From NCBI GenBank assembly GCA_019653755.1, contig BPCL01000001.1:186001-250000 (forward strand): a stretch of 64,000 nucleotides of DNA, written 5' to 3'. The DNA comes from Woeseia sp. GTDB lineage: Bacteria; Pseudomonadota; Gammaproteobacteria; Steroidobacterales; UBA11654. Below, piece after piece: positions 30,532 to 40,737 of the stretch. The stretch's first letter is position 1. Each line of letters begins with the position of its first letter. Below the pieces are notes generated by a model. The model was not told the origin of the DNA and ran no database searches. It saw only the letters and a program-made list of their open reading frames with translations. A program made the translations under genes and the position numbers.

Positions 30532-31341
30532 ATGGAAATATTTAGTCAAATTGATTTTCTTTTATTGATTCTTTTAGCAGGAACACTCGCAGGAATCCTA
30601 GCAGGGCTTCTTGGTGTTGGTGGGGGTATAGTGATAGTTCCTTTGCTCTATTATATTTTGAACATTTTAGATTATAACCAATCAATTATTATGCATGTAG
30701 CTGTAGGTACATCATTATTTATAATAATACCCACAAGCATTCGTTCTTCTGTCGAACATAGAGTGAGAGGTTCTTTTGATCAACAGGTTTTTAAATTATG
30801 GTGTATCCCAATAATTATTGGAGCAGCTTTAGGCAGTTTATTAGCAATATATTCTTCTTTTAAATTATTAACCTTCCTCTTTGCTGTCATTGCTTCATTG
30901 GTTTCAATCCAAATGTTTTTTAGTGACTCTGACAGGAAGGTTGAAATACCGAAATCAATCTTTAGAGCTTCTCCGTTCTTTATTGGCTTAGTTTCAGCCA
31001 TGATGGGGATCGGTGGCGGATCATTGAGTGTTCCAATTATGAATTATTCAGGAATTGATATGAAAAAAGCTGTGGGTACATCGGCTGCTTTTGGTTTTTT
31101 AATTGCCGTACCTGCATCTATAGGTTTCATGCTGGGCGGTTATCAGATGGCTGATATGCTTCCGCCCTTCTCTATTGGCTATGTAAACTGGATGGCTTTC
31201 TTACTGATTGTCCCTATTACATTAATGACGGTTCCTATTGGAGTAAAGATTGCACACAAGTCCTCACAGAAAGGTCTAAGAATGCTCTTCGCATTATTTT
31301 TAAGTATTACTGCTATTAGGATGTTTTCTGACTTAATCTAG
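30532..31341 (+). CDS. TauE/SafE-family membrane permease
   Basis: Inner-membrane protein of 269 residues with about eight helices in two repeats. Each repeat opens with a glycine-rich turn: GILAGLLGVGGGIVIVPLL near 21-39 and SAMMGIGGGSLSVPIMNY near 155-172, the family signature. Members export sulphite, sulphoacetate or other anions; the substrate here is not known. It starts right after the receptor's terminator, so it needs its own promoter. The converging TPR gene ends 3 bases downstream of its stop. Confidence 0.9.
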   Translation: MEIFSQIDFLLLILLAGTLAGILAGLLGVGGGIVIVPLLYYILNILDYNQSIIMHVAVGTSLFIIIPTSIRSSVEHRVRGSFDQQVFKLWCIPIIIGAALGSLLAIYSSFKLLTFLFAVIASLVSIQMFFSDSDRKVEIPKSIFRASPFFIGLVSAMMGIGGGSLSVPIMNYSGIDMKKAVGTSAAFGFLIAVPASIGFMLGGYQMADMLPPFSIGYVNWMAFLLIVPITLMTVPIGVKIAHKSSQKGLRMLFALFLSITAIRMFSDLI

Positions 31342-31344
31342 AGA

Positions 31345-33054
31345 TTAGAAAGTTAGAGCGTTTGATTCATTGCTAGCTAGAATTTCTTCAAGAGCTTTTC
31401 GCTGATTTTCAAGCATTGTGACTCGCTCAACTTCTTTTTCTAAAAACTTTTGCCAATTGGCCACTGTTTTAACAGAAGATGGAGTTGAACAACTGATTAC
31501 TTTACCTTCAATTTCTTTATTCATTTCTCTAAAAGCTCTTTGAGTTTCCATTGTCACAAGAAGTTCCTCTAGGCCCATATTCTCTGCTGCTGCACAATCC
31601 TTAAGCGCTTGATCATTTCTTAGATCTGCATCAATCTTAGCGTTAGCAAAAGCATCTTTTGCACCTTCAAAATCGGCTACTTCAAACTGACACATTCCAA
31701 GGGTGATGTAAGATTCATCAAGTCGTTTAAGATCCCCTTTCTGTATCGCAGTTTTTGCTGAGTTAGTGCAACCTTCATAATCAGCTATATTATTAAGAGA
31801 ACGAGCCAGACGAATGTCTAATTCACCATCGTCTGAGAGTTTAGCTGCTTCTCTTAGAGCAACTATTGCTGGTTCATCATATCCAGATAAAAACCATGCT
31901 TGCGCCAGTATCTTCCAATTTTTAACTTCTTTATCTACTTTGTCTTCATCAATAGCTTTTTGAAGTAGCTTTGCTGCTTCATAGGGAGCTTCTACTGATA
32001 AGTAGAGTTGAGCCATTTGGACAAATTCAGAACTCTTTTCAAGAAACCCTTCATGATATGCAGTTTGGTAAGCAGCCATCTGTTCTTTTTCTTGTTTGTC
32101 TTGACCGTAAAATGCTGACAGCTGAGTCCAGTATTCTTTCTTTGACCATTCAACAACCAGTCTTTCTAGAATCTCTTTAACTTTATCCATTTCTTCAAGC
32201 TCAAAGTAAGCAGCTCTTAACAAGAGCCACCAATTTTCTCTGGTAGGACCTTTAGCCAAGTTTGCAGCATCTGCCTCAATACTTTTAATTGCTTCTTCAA
32301 TCTCAGTATATTTATCAGTACTCTTTCTCGTATCAGCTAAGTCTTCTTGGAGTTTTGATTTTACTAGTAAAGCCAGAGTAATTGAGTCAGTAGTATCTCT
32401 ATCGTACTTAACTCTGTATTTACTAGCCGTTTCTTTAACAGCTTTTTCGAGGCTCTCTACTCTAAAGGCATTTGCTTCCTCTGCAATTGAGATACCCTTT
32501 TGGATTATTGGTATCATTTCCCTGTATTTCTTCTGCTGATACATCGCTGTGCCTTTTAGAATGTATAAGTCAGTTCTGTTAGGTTGCTCAACCAATAATG
32601 AATCTACAGCTGCTATGACATTGGCATATTCTTCAAGCTGAAAATAAAGTTGTGCAATTGTAAATTTGGACGCTTGGATCAAACCGTCTGGTACATTTGG
32701 ATCTGCAACAACTCTTTTATAATAGGTTATAGCACCTCTTGAATCTCCCTTAAGGTATCTAACGTAGGCAAAGAAATAATTTACTTGACCTCTTTCATAA
32801 GGGCTTAATTTTTTAAATTCTAAGATACTGTTTAAAATTTCCACACCTTCATCAAGTTGTTCAGAGTCTATGAGTTCTTGAGCTTCGCCAAGTTTTTTAG
32901 CCACTTTCTCAGTCATTGAGCCCGTTTTCTTAGTCTTTCTTTGGCTGTTATCTTCTTGGCCATATGCAGTGGAAAAATTAATTGATGTTTGGTTGACATC
33001 AACACCAAGCATGATGACTGATAAGACAAGGATAGGTATGAGTTTGTTTTGCAT
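31345..33054 (-). CDS. Periplasmic tetratricopeptide-repeat protein of the TonB operon
   Basis: Secreted TPR protein of about 569 residues. A signal peptide (MQNKLIPILVLSVIMLGV) leads to repeated helical pairs, for example SPYERGQVNYFFAYVRYLKGD near 75-95 and ITLGMCQFEVADFEGAKDAFANA near 460-480. I start at ATG 33054, three bases past the TonB stop, since the 16 extra residues of a longer start would bury the signal peptide. TPR proteins in this place of marine TonB operons are thought to scaffold or stabilise the system. It is the last gene of the six-gene operon. Confidence 0.8.
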   Translation of the reverse strand: MQNKLIPILVLSVIMLGVDVNQTSINFSTAYGQEDNSQRKTKKTGSMTEKVAKKLGEAQELIDSEQLDEGVEILNSILEFKKLSPYERGQVNYFFAYVRYLKGDSRGAITYYKRVVADPNVPDGLIQASKFTIAQLYFQLEEYANVIAAVDSLLVEQPNRTDLYILKGTAMYQQKKYREMIPIIQKGISIAEEANAFRVESLEKAVKETASKYRVKYDRDTTDSITLALLVKSKLQEDLADTRKSTDKYTEIEEAIKSIEADAANLAKGPTRENWWLLLRAAYFELEEMDKVKEILERLVVEWSKKEYWTQLSAFYGQDKQEKEQMAAYQTAYHEGFLEKSSEFVQMAQLYLSVEAPYEAAKLLQKAIDEDKVDKEVKNWKILAQAWFLSGYDEPAIVALREAAKLSDDGELDIRLARSLNNIADYEGCTNSAKTAIQKGDLKRLDESYITLGMCQFEVADFEGAKDAFANAKIDADLRNDQALKDCAAAENMGLEELLVTMETQRAFREMNKEIEGKVISCSTPSSVKTVANWQKFLEKEVERVTMLENQRKALEEILASNESNALTF

Positions 33055-33055
33055 T

Positions 33056-33703
33056 TTATTTTTCCAGTTCAAAGGTAATTTTATGCTGCACTCCCGGGAC
33101 ATCTATGGGTGTGCCATTGATTACTCTTGGTTTATATTTAAACTTTGAAGAAGCTTTAAGTGAAGCGTTTGCGAATAAACTACTTGTACATTCAACTACT
33201 TTACCTCCAGCTGTGGTTCCATTTCTAGTCACTGTGTACTCGACAATACACCATCCTTCAATACCTCTAGACAGCGCTCTATTAGGGTAAATCGGAGCAA
33301 CTTTCACTATCGGAAGATATTCTCCTTCACCGGCATTAAATCCACCTATACCTGCTCCCACGCCGACATTAGCATCAACTGCACCAATGTTAACAGTATC
33401 TGCAGAGGTGTCGATATCATCTAATTCTTGTGGAGTATCTGGTGGCGGTTCTTCTGGTTCTGGAGGTTTTTTCGGTTTAGCATTCTTTGTATCAAGGTCT
33501 TCATCTTTTTTTATTCGAACAAAATCAACAAATCTTCCTTCGTACTTAGATGAAATCGCTCCTTTACCTGTAGCTATCAGAATTTGCATGACCCATAAGA
33601 TGGCAAAAGTAGTAAACACAGAAATGAGTGCAGCTACAGCTATACGAGTTAAAGGATCCTCTATACTGATATTGCCCTTAGTTTGTTCTGATATCTCAGC
33701 CAT
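33056..33703 (-). CDS. tonB: TonB energy transducer
   Basis: Periplasm-spanning protein that couples the ExbB/ExbD proton channel to outer-membrane receptors. Of 215 residues, one membrane helix lies near 22-45, followed by a proline/acid-rich stretch KPPEPEEPPPDTPQ and a C-terminal TonB domain with PIYPNRALSRGIEGWCIVEYTVTRNG and KYKPRVINGTPIDVPGV. YP at the start of the domain and the G-x-V-x-V-like strand are the family hallmarks. The polyproline spacer is short. It lies between exbD and the TPR gene. Confidence 0.92.
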   Translation of the reverse strand: MAEISEQTKGNISIEDPLTRIAVAALISVFTTFAILWVMQILIATGKGAISSKYEGRFVDFVRIKKDEDLDTKNAKPKKPPEPEEPPPDTPQELDDIDTSADTVNIGAVDANVGVGAGIGGFNAGEGEYLPIVKVAPIYPNRALSRGIEGWCIVEYTVTRNGTTAGGKVVECTSSLFANASLKASSKFKYKPRVINGTPIDVPGVQHKITFELEK

Positions 33704-33713
33704 AATTCAATAA

Positions 33714-34124
33714 TTATTGCCCCTGTTCTGCAGCAATTGAAACGTTATAAACACCTGCCTGTCTGGCCGCATCCATAACTGTTACAACTGTTTCGTGAAA
33801 AGCTTTTTTATCTGCTTGAATAACCACAGAACCTTCTGGATTCTCAGCGTGTAATCTTTCAATATTGGGACGAACTGCTCTTGGATCTATTCTTCTTCGA
33901 TTAATCCAGATCTCATTGTTCGCTCCTATTGCGACTAAGATATTTGCATTTTCTTTCTTAACCGCTGTTGGCGCGTCAGGTCTATTAACATCTAGTCCAG
34001 ATTCTTTAACGAAAGAGGCGGTTACTATGAAGAAAATAAGCATAATAAATACAACATCTAGCATCGGAGTTAAGTTGATTTCTGCTTCTTCTTCTGGTGC
34101 TGCTTGAAATAGATTTTTTCTCAT
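33714..34124 (-). CDS. exbD: ExbD/TolR proton-channel subunit
   Basis: One-helix subunit of the TonB-linked motor, 136 residues. The helix NLTPMLDVVFIMLIFFIVTASF near 16-37 contains the essential Asp that carries protons. The periplasmic domain includes VSIAA at the very end and IQADKKAFHETVVTVMDAARQAGVYNVS, typical of ExbD. It lies between exbB and tonB with short gaps (20 and 10 bases). Confidence 0.95.
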   Translation of the reverse strand: MRKNLFQAAPEEEAEINLTPMLDVVFIMLIFFIVTASFVKESGLDVNRPDAPTAVKKENANILVAIGANNEIWINRRRIDPRAVRPNIERLHAENPEGSVVIQADKKAFHETVVTVMDAARQAGVYNVSIAAEQGQ

Positions 34125-34144
34125 TTTTATTTCCTCTAAATTAT

Positions 34145-34659
34145 TTAATCAGATCCTAGTGATTCCTCAAGATCATCAGCTTCAGAAGTTACCTTCTGAT
34201 TAAGTATAGTCACTAAAAATACTCCAGACAATGCACCAACCATTCCTGCCATTGTTGGGATAGTAGCTTTGGAGACCCCAGATGCCATTGATCTTGCATT
34301 ACCTGAACCTGATACAGCCATAACGTCAAACACTTCAATCATTCCTGTTACAGTGCCCATAAGTCCCAAGAGAGGACAGAGAGCAACAAGCGTTTTGATA
34401 ATAGGAATGTATTGATTTGCCGACATATTAAACTCTGAGATCATCTGCTCTCTAATAGCATCTGAGCCCAAGACTTCTTTTCTTGTCGCTGATTCCATGA
34501 TGATTGGATATTCGATTTAAGCGTCTTAACCTCTGTTTGAAAGTAAGCAAGCCGCTCTAAAATAAGCATCCACATTAGGAAGATGACTAATGCAATAATA
34601 TTAAGTACTTGTCCTCCCATTTCGAGGAAGTCTCTAACTGCAATTATGATGTCACCCAT
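34145..34659 (-). CDS. exbB: ExbB/MotA/TolQ proton-channel subunit, one frameshift
   Basis: Three-helix channel subunit of about 172 residues when joined. The first frame (34441-34659) carries helix 1, GQVLNIIALVIFLMWMLILE. A one-base loss near 34458 shifts into SDAIREQMISEFN, then TLVALCPLLGLMGTVTGMIEVFD and GVSKATIPTMAGMVGALSGVF, which are strongly conserved in the family. Both parts are intact, so the shift is probably an artefact: the operon has no other small ExbB. It lies between the larger ttpC-like gene and exbD. Confidence 0.88.
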
Positions 34660-34685
34660 TAATCAATCCTAATGTTAATAACTCA

Positions 34686-36041
34686 TCATGATTTTTCTGA
34701 ATGATTAGCAATTATTCCTGCAGCTTGTTCTTGAATGATTTGTGTAACTCGTCTGCTTCTTCCACTTACAATTGTATGTAGTAGAGTCGTAGGTATTGCA
34801 ACCGTTAAACCAAGAACAGTCGTGACAAGTGCTTGTGAAATACCGCCAGCCATTAATTTAGGATCACCTGTTCCATATAATGTTATGGCCTGGAATGTTT
34901 TAATCATACCTGTAACAGTTCCCAGAAGACCCATAAGAGGTGCTACCACTGAAATAACTTTAATGATCAGTAATCCCTTATTAAGCTCAGGTGTTTCTTT
35001 AAAAACAGCTTCTGCTAATTTCAACTCAAGTGTATCGGTATCAACTGATTTATTATTTTCGTAGACACCAAGAACTCTACCTAGAGCATTGTCATCGCTT
35101 ATTGTGCTTGATTCGAGTTGAGCTGTAACTGCTTTGTCCGCAGCTTGGAGTATAAACCACCTTTGACCAGCTATACTTACACCAAATAAGCCTAGAAGTA
35201 TAACTAGGTATCCAACGATACCACCTTGCTGTACTCGCTCTATAAGATTAGGTCGAGCTACCAAGGAGGCAAGAACACCACCCAATGTCGGGTCTAAGCC
35301 GAAAGCGATCTTTTCATCTGATGGATTAAACAGTTCTGAAGTGCTACCAGTAAATCTTCTGCCTTCAGGTTGTCTTGGAATTTCAGTTACATTTTTAGTT
35401 TCTGGAGAATAATTAAGATATTTTCCATCTGCAACAATATTGAAAAGACCTACTCTTACGACTTCTGTAGGAGATTTAGCGCCATTGGTATCAATAACAT
35501 CTGCTGTAAATTTTACAACTTTTCCTGATTCTGTCATTTCTTGTTGAAGCATAAACCAGAGTCTTTCAATCTCAGCTATAGATGGAAGTTTTGAGTTGCT
35601 GCCTATTTTCTTAGCTAGGTCTTCAAGAAACATAGTTCTATCAGGGTATTGGACATTTGTTACTGAGTTATCAAATCTAGTCCTAGCATCACCCGCAACC
35701 TGCTGCATTACACCGAAGAGTTCTTTGAGTGCACCTAAGCGTTCATTCAGAGTATCCTGTAGGTCATTATTGACAGCTTCATTTGCTTCAAACAATGCTT
35801 CTAGTTCTGAACTTCTAATTTCTTCATTAACTTTTGTTGTTTCAGCATCAGCCAACATTCGTTCTTGCTGGTCTCTTTTTTGTCTGAATTCTGTTTCTCT
35901 TTGCTGATTCTCTTTAGTATCAGAGAGTTTACCTTGCTGAACTCGATCAAGAAGTTGATCTATAGTATTCGCTGATTGCTGAGAATATGCTGGTATTGAC
36001 ATCAGAGATATCAGAGCAATAATAATTTTAAAATTTTTCAT
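34686..36041 (-). CDS. TtpC-like large MotA/TolQ/ExbB protein
   Basis: A 451-residue protein with a signal peptide (MKNFKIIIALISLMSIPAYS), a long periplasmic coiled coil (about 30-110, rich in Glu, Gln and Arg), a beta-rich middle, and a C-terminal ExbB-type channel domain. The last part has helix 1 near VGYLVILLGLFGVSIAGQRWF and ISVVAPLMGLLGTVTGMIKTFQA plus GGISQALVTTVLGLTVAIPTT. Vibrio TtpC proteins in TonB2 systems have this organisation. It shares one base with the stop of the upstream DUF3450 gene, so translation is coupled. Confidence 0.88.
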   Translation of the reverse strand: MKNFKIIIALISLMSIPAYSQQSANTIDQLLDRVQQGKLSDTKENQQRETEFRQKRDQQERMLADAETTKVNEEIRSSELEALFEANEAVNNDLQDTLNERLGALKELFGVMQQVAGDARTRFDNSVTNVQYPDRTMFLEDLAKKIGSNSKLPSIAEIERLWFMLQQEMTESGKVVKFTADVIDTNGAKSPTEVVRVGLFNIVADGKYLNYSPETKNVTEIPRQPEGRRFTGSTSELFNPSDEKIAFGLDPTLGGVLASLVARPNLIERVQQGGIVGYLVILLGLFGVSIAGQRWFILQAADKAVTAQLESSTISDDNALGRVLGVYENNKSVDTDTLELKLAEAVFKETPELNKGLLIIKVISVVAPLMGLLGTVTGMIKTFQAITLYGTGDPKLMAGGISQALVTTVLGLTVAIPTTLLHTIVSGRSRRVTQIIQEQAAGIIANHSEKS

Positions 36042-36814
36042 TATATTGCCTCCGCTGAATCTACAGGCAGAATAACTAGATCAGGTGCAACCTGTTTCTT
36101 AGCAATCTTTAAACCTGCTTTAATACCGTTTCTATTGTCATCGGCATCTACCCAAGATCTTGTCTTCTGATCCCAGACACCTGAAACTGCTCCGTCCACA
36201 GATTGGTATAAGAATGAAACCCTTCCGATACGAAGAAAATCTAATTCAAGAGTCTTTCCGTCTACTTCAAGGGTGTCTTTGTAGGTTTCTATAGTTTTAC
36301 CGTAATCGTTTTCAATTTGATAAGCCTCTGTAACTTTTCTAAATTTTTCGGCAACAGTTACATCTTCTCTCTGCATTAGTTCTTTAAGGAAATCGACTCT
36401 CTCCGTTCTTTCTTCCATCAAAAAAGGTACATCCAATTGTACAAATTGATCCAGTGAGTCAATCATTTGTGTCATGACTGGAACGATTTTTCGATTTATT
36501 TGTGAAGCAACGAGTATTGACTGTTCAAGGTCTACTTTAACTCTTGCTTGATTCTCAATCTGTAGTTCAAGAAGTTGGTTATAGATTTTAAGCCCATCAA
36601 TCTCTTTAAGAGCGGCTCTATATCTATCCTCCATTTTTCTTGTCTGTTCTACTACTTTATCTATTCTTTGCTGTGATTCCTGTGCTAAGAGAGTTCTTTC
36701 TGTCTGACCATTGAGAACCTGACTCAATGTTTCTGCAGGAACCATCATAGGCAATGTTATAAGGATGACACCGCCAATTAGAATCTTTGTAGTTAGTCTA
36801 TGAAAACGTTTCAT
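36041..36814 (-). CDS. DUF3450-type periplasmic coiled-coil protein
   Basis: First gene of the TonB operon. The 257-residue protein has a signal peptide (residues 1-27, ending VPAETL) and long heptad-rich helices, e.g. QQRIDKVVEQTRKMEDRYRAAL. DFLRIGRVSFLYQSVDGAVSGVWD near 197-220 is the typical DUF3450 C-terminal sequence. Its role is unknown, but it regularly accompanies ttpC/exbB/exbD/tonB in marine gammaproteobacteria. TATAAT lies about 25 bases upstream and AGGAG close before the ATG. Confidence 0.85.
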   Translation of the reverse strand: MKRFHRLTTKILIGGVILITLPMMVPAETLSQVLNGQTERTLLAQESQQRIDKVVEQTRKMEDRYRAALKEIDGLKIYNQLLELQIENQARVKVDLEQSILVASQINRKIVPVMTQMIDSLDQFVQLDVPFLMEERTERVDFLKELMQREDVTVAEKFRKVTEAYQIENDYGKTIETYKDTLEVDGKTLELDFLRIGRVSFLYQSVDGAVSGVWDQKTRSWVDADDNRNGIKAGLKIAKKQVAPDLVILPVDSAEAI

Positions 36815-37001
36815 ATAAAAATACTCCTGAAATGATTATAGCTGTATGAGGTTTTCCCTTCCTCACGAAAGATTTGATAATAGCATAATCAAAAAAGACT
36901 CCAAAGACTAAATAATGAATTATTTATTAAAAAAAGGGTTGAGTTTTTGTTAATTTTTGCTAAAAAAATCTTTCTACGAATTAATTTATTGTTAATTTAT
37001 G

Positions 37002-37030
37002 TTGACAATAATCCTTACTTCAAAGATGAT
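37002..37030 (+). promoter_or_regulatory. Candidate promoter of the ilv-leu operon
   Basis: TTGACA (37002-37007), a perfect -35, and GATGAT (37025-37030, four of six -10 positions) are 17 bases apart. Transcription would start near 37037, almost at the leader-peptide ATG at 37039. An alternative -10 could exist upstream, so the start is a prediction. Confidence 0.45.
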
Positions 37031-37038
37031 TTCCTCCC

Positions 37039-37122
37039 ATGAACACTAAAAAAGAACTTAATAATTTAATTCTAGGACTACTAATTCTGCTAGAGATTAG
37101 AACTAGTGGGGCTTCCCTATAG
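37039..37122 (+). CDS. Leucine-rich leader peptide of the ilv-leu operon
   Basis: A 27-residue frame opening with ATG 37039 and closing with TAG 37120, too short for ordinary gene callers. Eight of its residues are leucine and three isoleucine; codons 10-18 read Leu-Ile-Leu-Gly-Leu-Leu-Ile-Leu-Leu. Five of the Leu codons are CTA. A ribosome slowed there would leave 37106-37114 free. Such peptides sense charged tRNA in leuL and ilvL systems. No SD is seen, and an in-frame stop at 37027-37029 fixes the start. The protein product itself probably has no function. Confidence 0.85.
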   Translation: MNTKKELNNLILGLLILLEIRTSGASL

Positions 37123-37177
37123 AAATAAAAAAAATTTTATTAAATAATAAGCCCCGCAACAAAGCGGGGTTTTTTTT
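37106..37177 (+). terminator. Leucine attenuator: antiterminator and terminator
   Basis: Terminator: AAGCCCCGC (37149-37157) pairs with GCGGGGTTT (37164-37172) around AACAAA, with one G-U pair, followed by a T run to 37177. Antiterminator: GTGGGGCTT (37106-37114, inside the end of the leader frame) can pair with the very same 37149-37157. The two structures exclude each other. A ribosome stalled on the Leu codons leaves 37106-37114 free (read-through); one that reaches the TAG covers it (termination). ilvC begins 34 bases after the T run. Confidence 0.88.
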
Positions 37178-37204
37178 GAGAAATACAATTTGAAATTGGA
37201 GTAA

Positions 37205-38242
<1,038 letters not shown>

Positions 38243-38262
38243 CAAGAAATAATGGATGAATC

Positions 38263-39798
38263 ATGAATCAATCTGAAGAAGTAATAATTTTTGACACCAC
38301 TCTTAGAGATGGAGAGCAAGCTCCTGGTTGCAGCATGACATTAGGAGAAAAGTTAAAAATAGCTCATGCCCTTAAAGATCTTAATGTTAATGTTATTGAG
38401 GCAGGCTTTGCAGCTGCTTCTCCAGGAGATTTTGAAGCAGTAAATACTATCGCTAAGGAGATAGAGGGACCGACGATTTGTACATTAGCAAGATGTAATC
38501 CGGATGATATAGAGCAGGCTCATAAGGCATTAGAGGTTAATCCAAATCGAAGAATCCATGTCTTTGTTGCCACAAGTGAGATCCATCTTAAACATAAATT
38601 AAATATGGCTAAAGAAGAGGTCCTCAAGGCAGCTTATGAGGGGGTTAAAATGGCTAAGGAGTTTTGCGACAATGTAGAATTCTCTCCAGAAGACGCATCA
38701 AGAACTGACCATGACTTTTTAACTGAAGTTGTGAATGCTGCGATTGATGCTGGAGCTACTACAATTAATATACCAGACACTGTTGGTTACACCATTCCTT
38801 ATGAATTTGGTGAGCTATTTAGTCATCTCATTACAAATTGTGAGAACACTGAAAATGTTGTTTTCAGTGTTCATTGCCACGATGATCTTGGTTTGTCGGT
38901 TGCTAATAGTTTGGCTGCATTAGAATCTGGAGCGAGACAAGTTGAATGTACCATTAATGGTATTGGTGAAAGAGCAGGTAACACCTCTCTTGAAGAAGTA
39001 TGTATGGCTGTTAAAACAAGAAAAGAGTATTTTGATTTTCATACCTCTATAGATACAACCAAGCTTTATCCGACCAGCAGGCTGGTTTCGAGTATCACAG
39101 GCATGCATGTGCCTAGAAATAAGGCTATTGTTGGTGACAATGCTTTTTCACATGAGGCTGGAATACATCAGCATGGAATGCTTAGACACGCATCCACTTA
39201 TGAGATTATGAAACCTCAGGATGTTGGCATAGGTAGATCTAACCTTGTCTTGGGCAAACATAGTGGCAGACATGCGTTCTTAGATAGAGTAAAAGAGCTT
39301 GGCTTTGAGATAAGTAAGGATGAACTAGATCCTGCATTTAAGGAATTTAAGAAACTAGCCGATAGAAAAAAAGAAATTTTTGACTCTGATATAGAAGCAA
39401 TAGTTCTTAATGCTGATACAAGCAGGCTTAATACATGGGAATTAGTTGATTTAGAAACTTCATCTGGTTCTTCTTGGGGAGCTGTTGCAGATTTAAAGCT
39501 TAAAAAAATCGATGGCACATTGCATGAGTCAGGTTCTGAAAAGAGACGATCAAGTGGACCTATAGACTCAGTTTTTAATGCCATTAATCAAATAACCGGA
39601 TACAATTTGGAATTGATTAATTTTGAGATTCACAGTGTCAGTGTGGGTGAAGATGCTCAAGGTGAGGTCACTGTTACTGTTAATTTTGATGGACAAGACT
39701 ATAGAGGTCATGGAGTCAGCACCGACATAATTGAATCTGGCGCCCTAGCCTACCTTGAAGTAATTAATCGAATAGAGCGAAACAGAGAGAAACACTAG
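38263..39798 (+). CDS. leuA: 2-isopropylmalate synthase
   Basis: Condenses acetyl-CoA with 2-oxoisovalerate, the committed step to leucine. The 511 residues comprise a TIM barrel with FDTTLRDGEQAPGCSM near 10-25 and the metal-binding VHCHDDLGLSVANSLAAL near 205-222, and a C-terminal regulatory domain (about 380-505) with SSGPIDSVFNAINQITG and EVTVTVNFDGQDYRGHG, which binds leucine for feedback inhibition in relatives. The gene lies 20 bases after ilvC and 9 before ilvE. Confidence 0.96.
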   Translation: MNQSEEVIIFDTTLRDGEQAPGCSMTLGEKLKIAHALKDLNVNVIEAGFAAASPGDFEAVNTIAKEIEGPTICTLARCNPDDIEQAHKALEVNPNRRIHVFVATSEIHLKHKLNMAKEEVLKAAYEGVKMAKEFCDNVEFSPEDASRTDHDFLTEVVNAAIDAGATTINIPDTVGYTIPYEFGELFSHLITNCENTENVVFSVHCHDDLGLSVANSLAALESGARQVECTINGIGERAGNTSLEEVCMAVKTRKEYFDFHTSIDTTKLYPTSRLVSSITGMHVPRNKAIVGDNAFSHEAGIHQHGMLRHASTYEIMKPQDVGIGRSNLVLGKHSGRHAFLDRVKELGFEISKDELDPAFKEFKKLADRKKEIFDSDIEAIVLNADTSRLNTWELVDLETSSGSSWGAVADLKLKKIDGTLHESGSEKRRSSGPIDSVFNAINQITGYNLELINFEIHSVSVGEDAQGEVTVTVNFDGQDYRGHGVSTDIIESGALAYLEVINRIERNREKH

Positions 39799-39807
39799 AG
39801 GGGAATT

Positions 39808-40737
39808 ATGCCACTAAAACCAACAAAACATATTTGGTTCAATAATGAACTTGTTCCTTGGGAGGAAGCAAAGATTCATGTTTTGAGTTATGGGCTGCAT
39901 TATGGGGCCGCTGTTTTTGAAGGAATAAGAGCTTATTCAACCAAAAATGGGACAAAGATATTTAGATTGGAAGACCACATAAAAAGACTATTTAATTCAG
40001 CAAAGATATACAGAATGAATATGCCTTATGATATCGAGGCAATTATGCAGGCCTCAAGAACCACAATTACTTCGAACAATTTAAACGATGGGGCTTATAT
40101 TCGACCCATTGCTTTTCGTGGCTATAATGACCTAGGTCTCCACGCCTCTCTTGATGATGGAATTGATGTCGCAATAGCAGCATGGGAATGGGGAGCTTAT
40201 CTAGGAACTGACGGACAAGAGAAAGGTGTCGATGTTTGTGTTTCATCATGGAATAAGATTGCTCCTAATACTATTCCAGTAATGGCAAAAGCCTCTGGTA
40301 ACTACCTTTCAGGAACTCTGGTAGCAATTGAAGCCAAAGAGAATGGTTATGATGAAGGTATATGCCTTGACTCTAAGGGAATGGTAAGCGAGGGAGCCGG
40401 CGAGAATATATTTATGGTCAAAAATAATGAAATCTTTACCCCCCCTCTTAGCTCATCAATCCTTGATGGTATTACGAGAGACTCTGTCATTAAAATTGCT
40501 CAGAGCCAAGGCTATGAAGTTACGGAGAGAGAAATTGCTAGAGAGGAACTTTATTTAGCTGATGAGTTATTCTTTTCAGGTACTGCAGTTGAAATCACTC
40601 CAATAAGAAGTGTGGATAGGATTAATATTGGTAATGGTTCTAGAGGTCTAATAACACAAGAGATCCAAAAAGTATTTTTCGGACTATTTGATGGATCAAC
40701 TCCAGACGATTGGGGTTGGTTAGATAGTGTTGAATAA
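39808..40737 (+). CDS. ilvE: Branched-chain amino acid aminotransferase
   Basis: PLP enzyme that makes valine, isoleucine and leucine from their keto acids. The 309-residue sequence starts with [22 protein letters not shown] and [11 protein letters not shown]; the PLP lysine is in [13 protein letters not shown] near 153-165; [14 protein letters not shown] and [13 protein letters not shown] follow. The length and motifs are typical. GGGG lies 6 bases before the ATG. Its 3' end overlaps the leuC start by 11 bases. Confidence 0.96.
   Translation: MPLKPTKHIWFNNELVPWEEAKIHVLSYGLHYGAAVFEGIRAYSTKNGTKIFRLEDHIKRLFNSAKIYRMNMPYDIEAIMQASRTTITSNNLNDGAYIRPIAFRGYNDLGLHASLDDGIDVAIAAWEWGAYLGTDGQEKGVDVCVSSWNKIAPNTIPVMAKASGNYLSGTLVAIEAKENGYDEGICLDSKGMVSEGAGENIFMVKNNEIFTPPLSSSILDGITRDSVIKIAQSQGYEVTEREIAREELYLADELFFSGTAVEITPIRSVDRINIGNGSRGLITQEIQKVFFGLFDGSTPDDWGWLDSVE

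Noticed and set aside
36847-36865. Inverted repeat TGAGG-N9-CCTCA before the TonB operon as an operator
   Set aside because: Five-base arms with a nine-base spacer are expected by chance.
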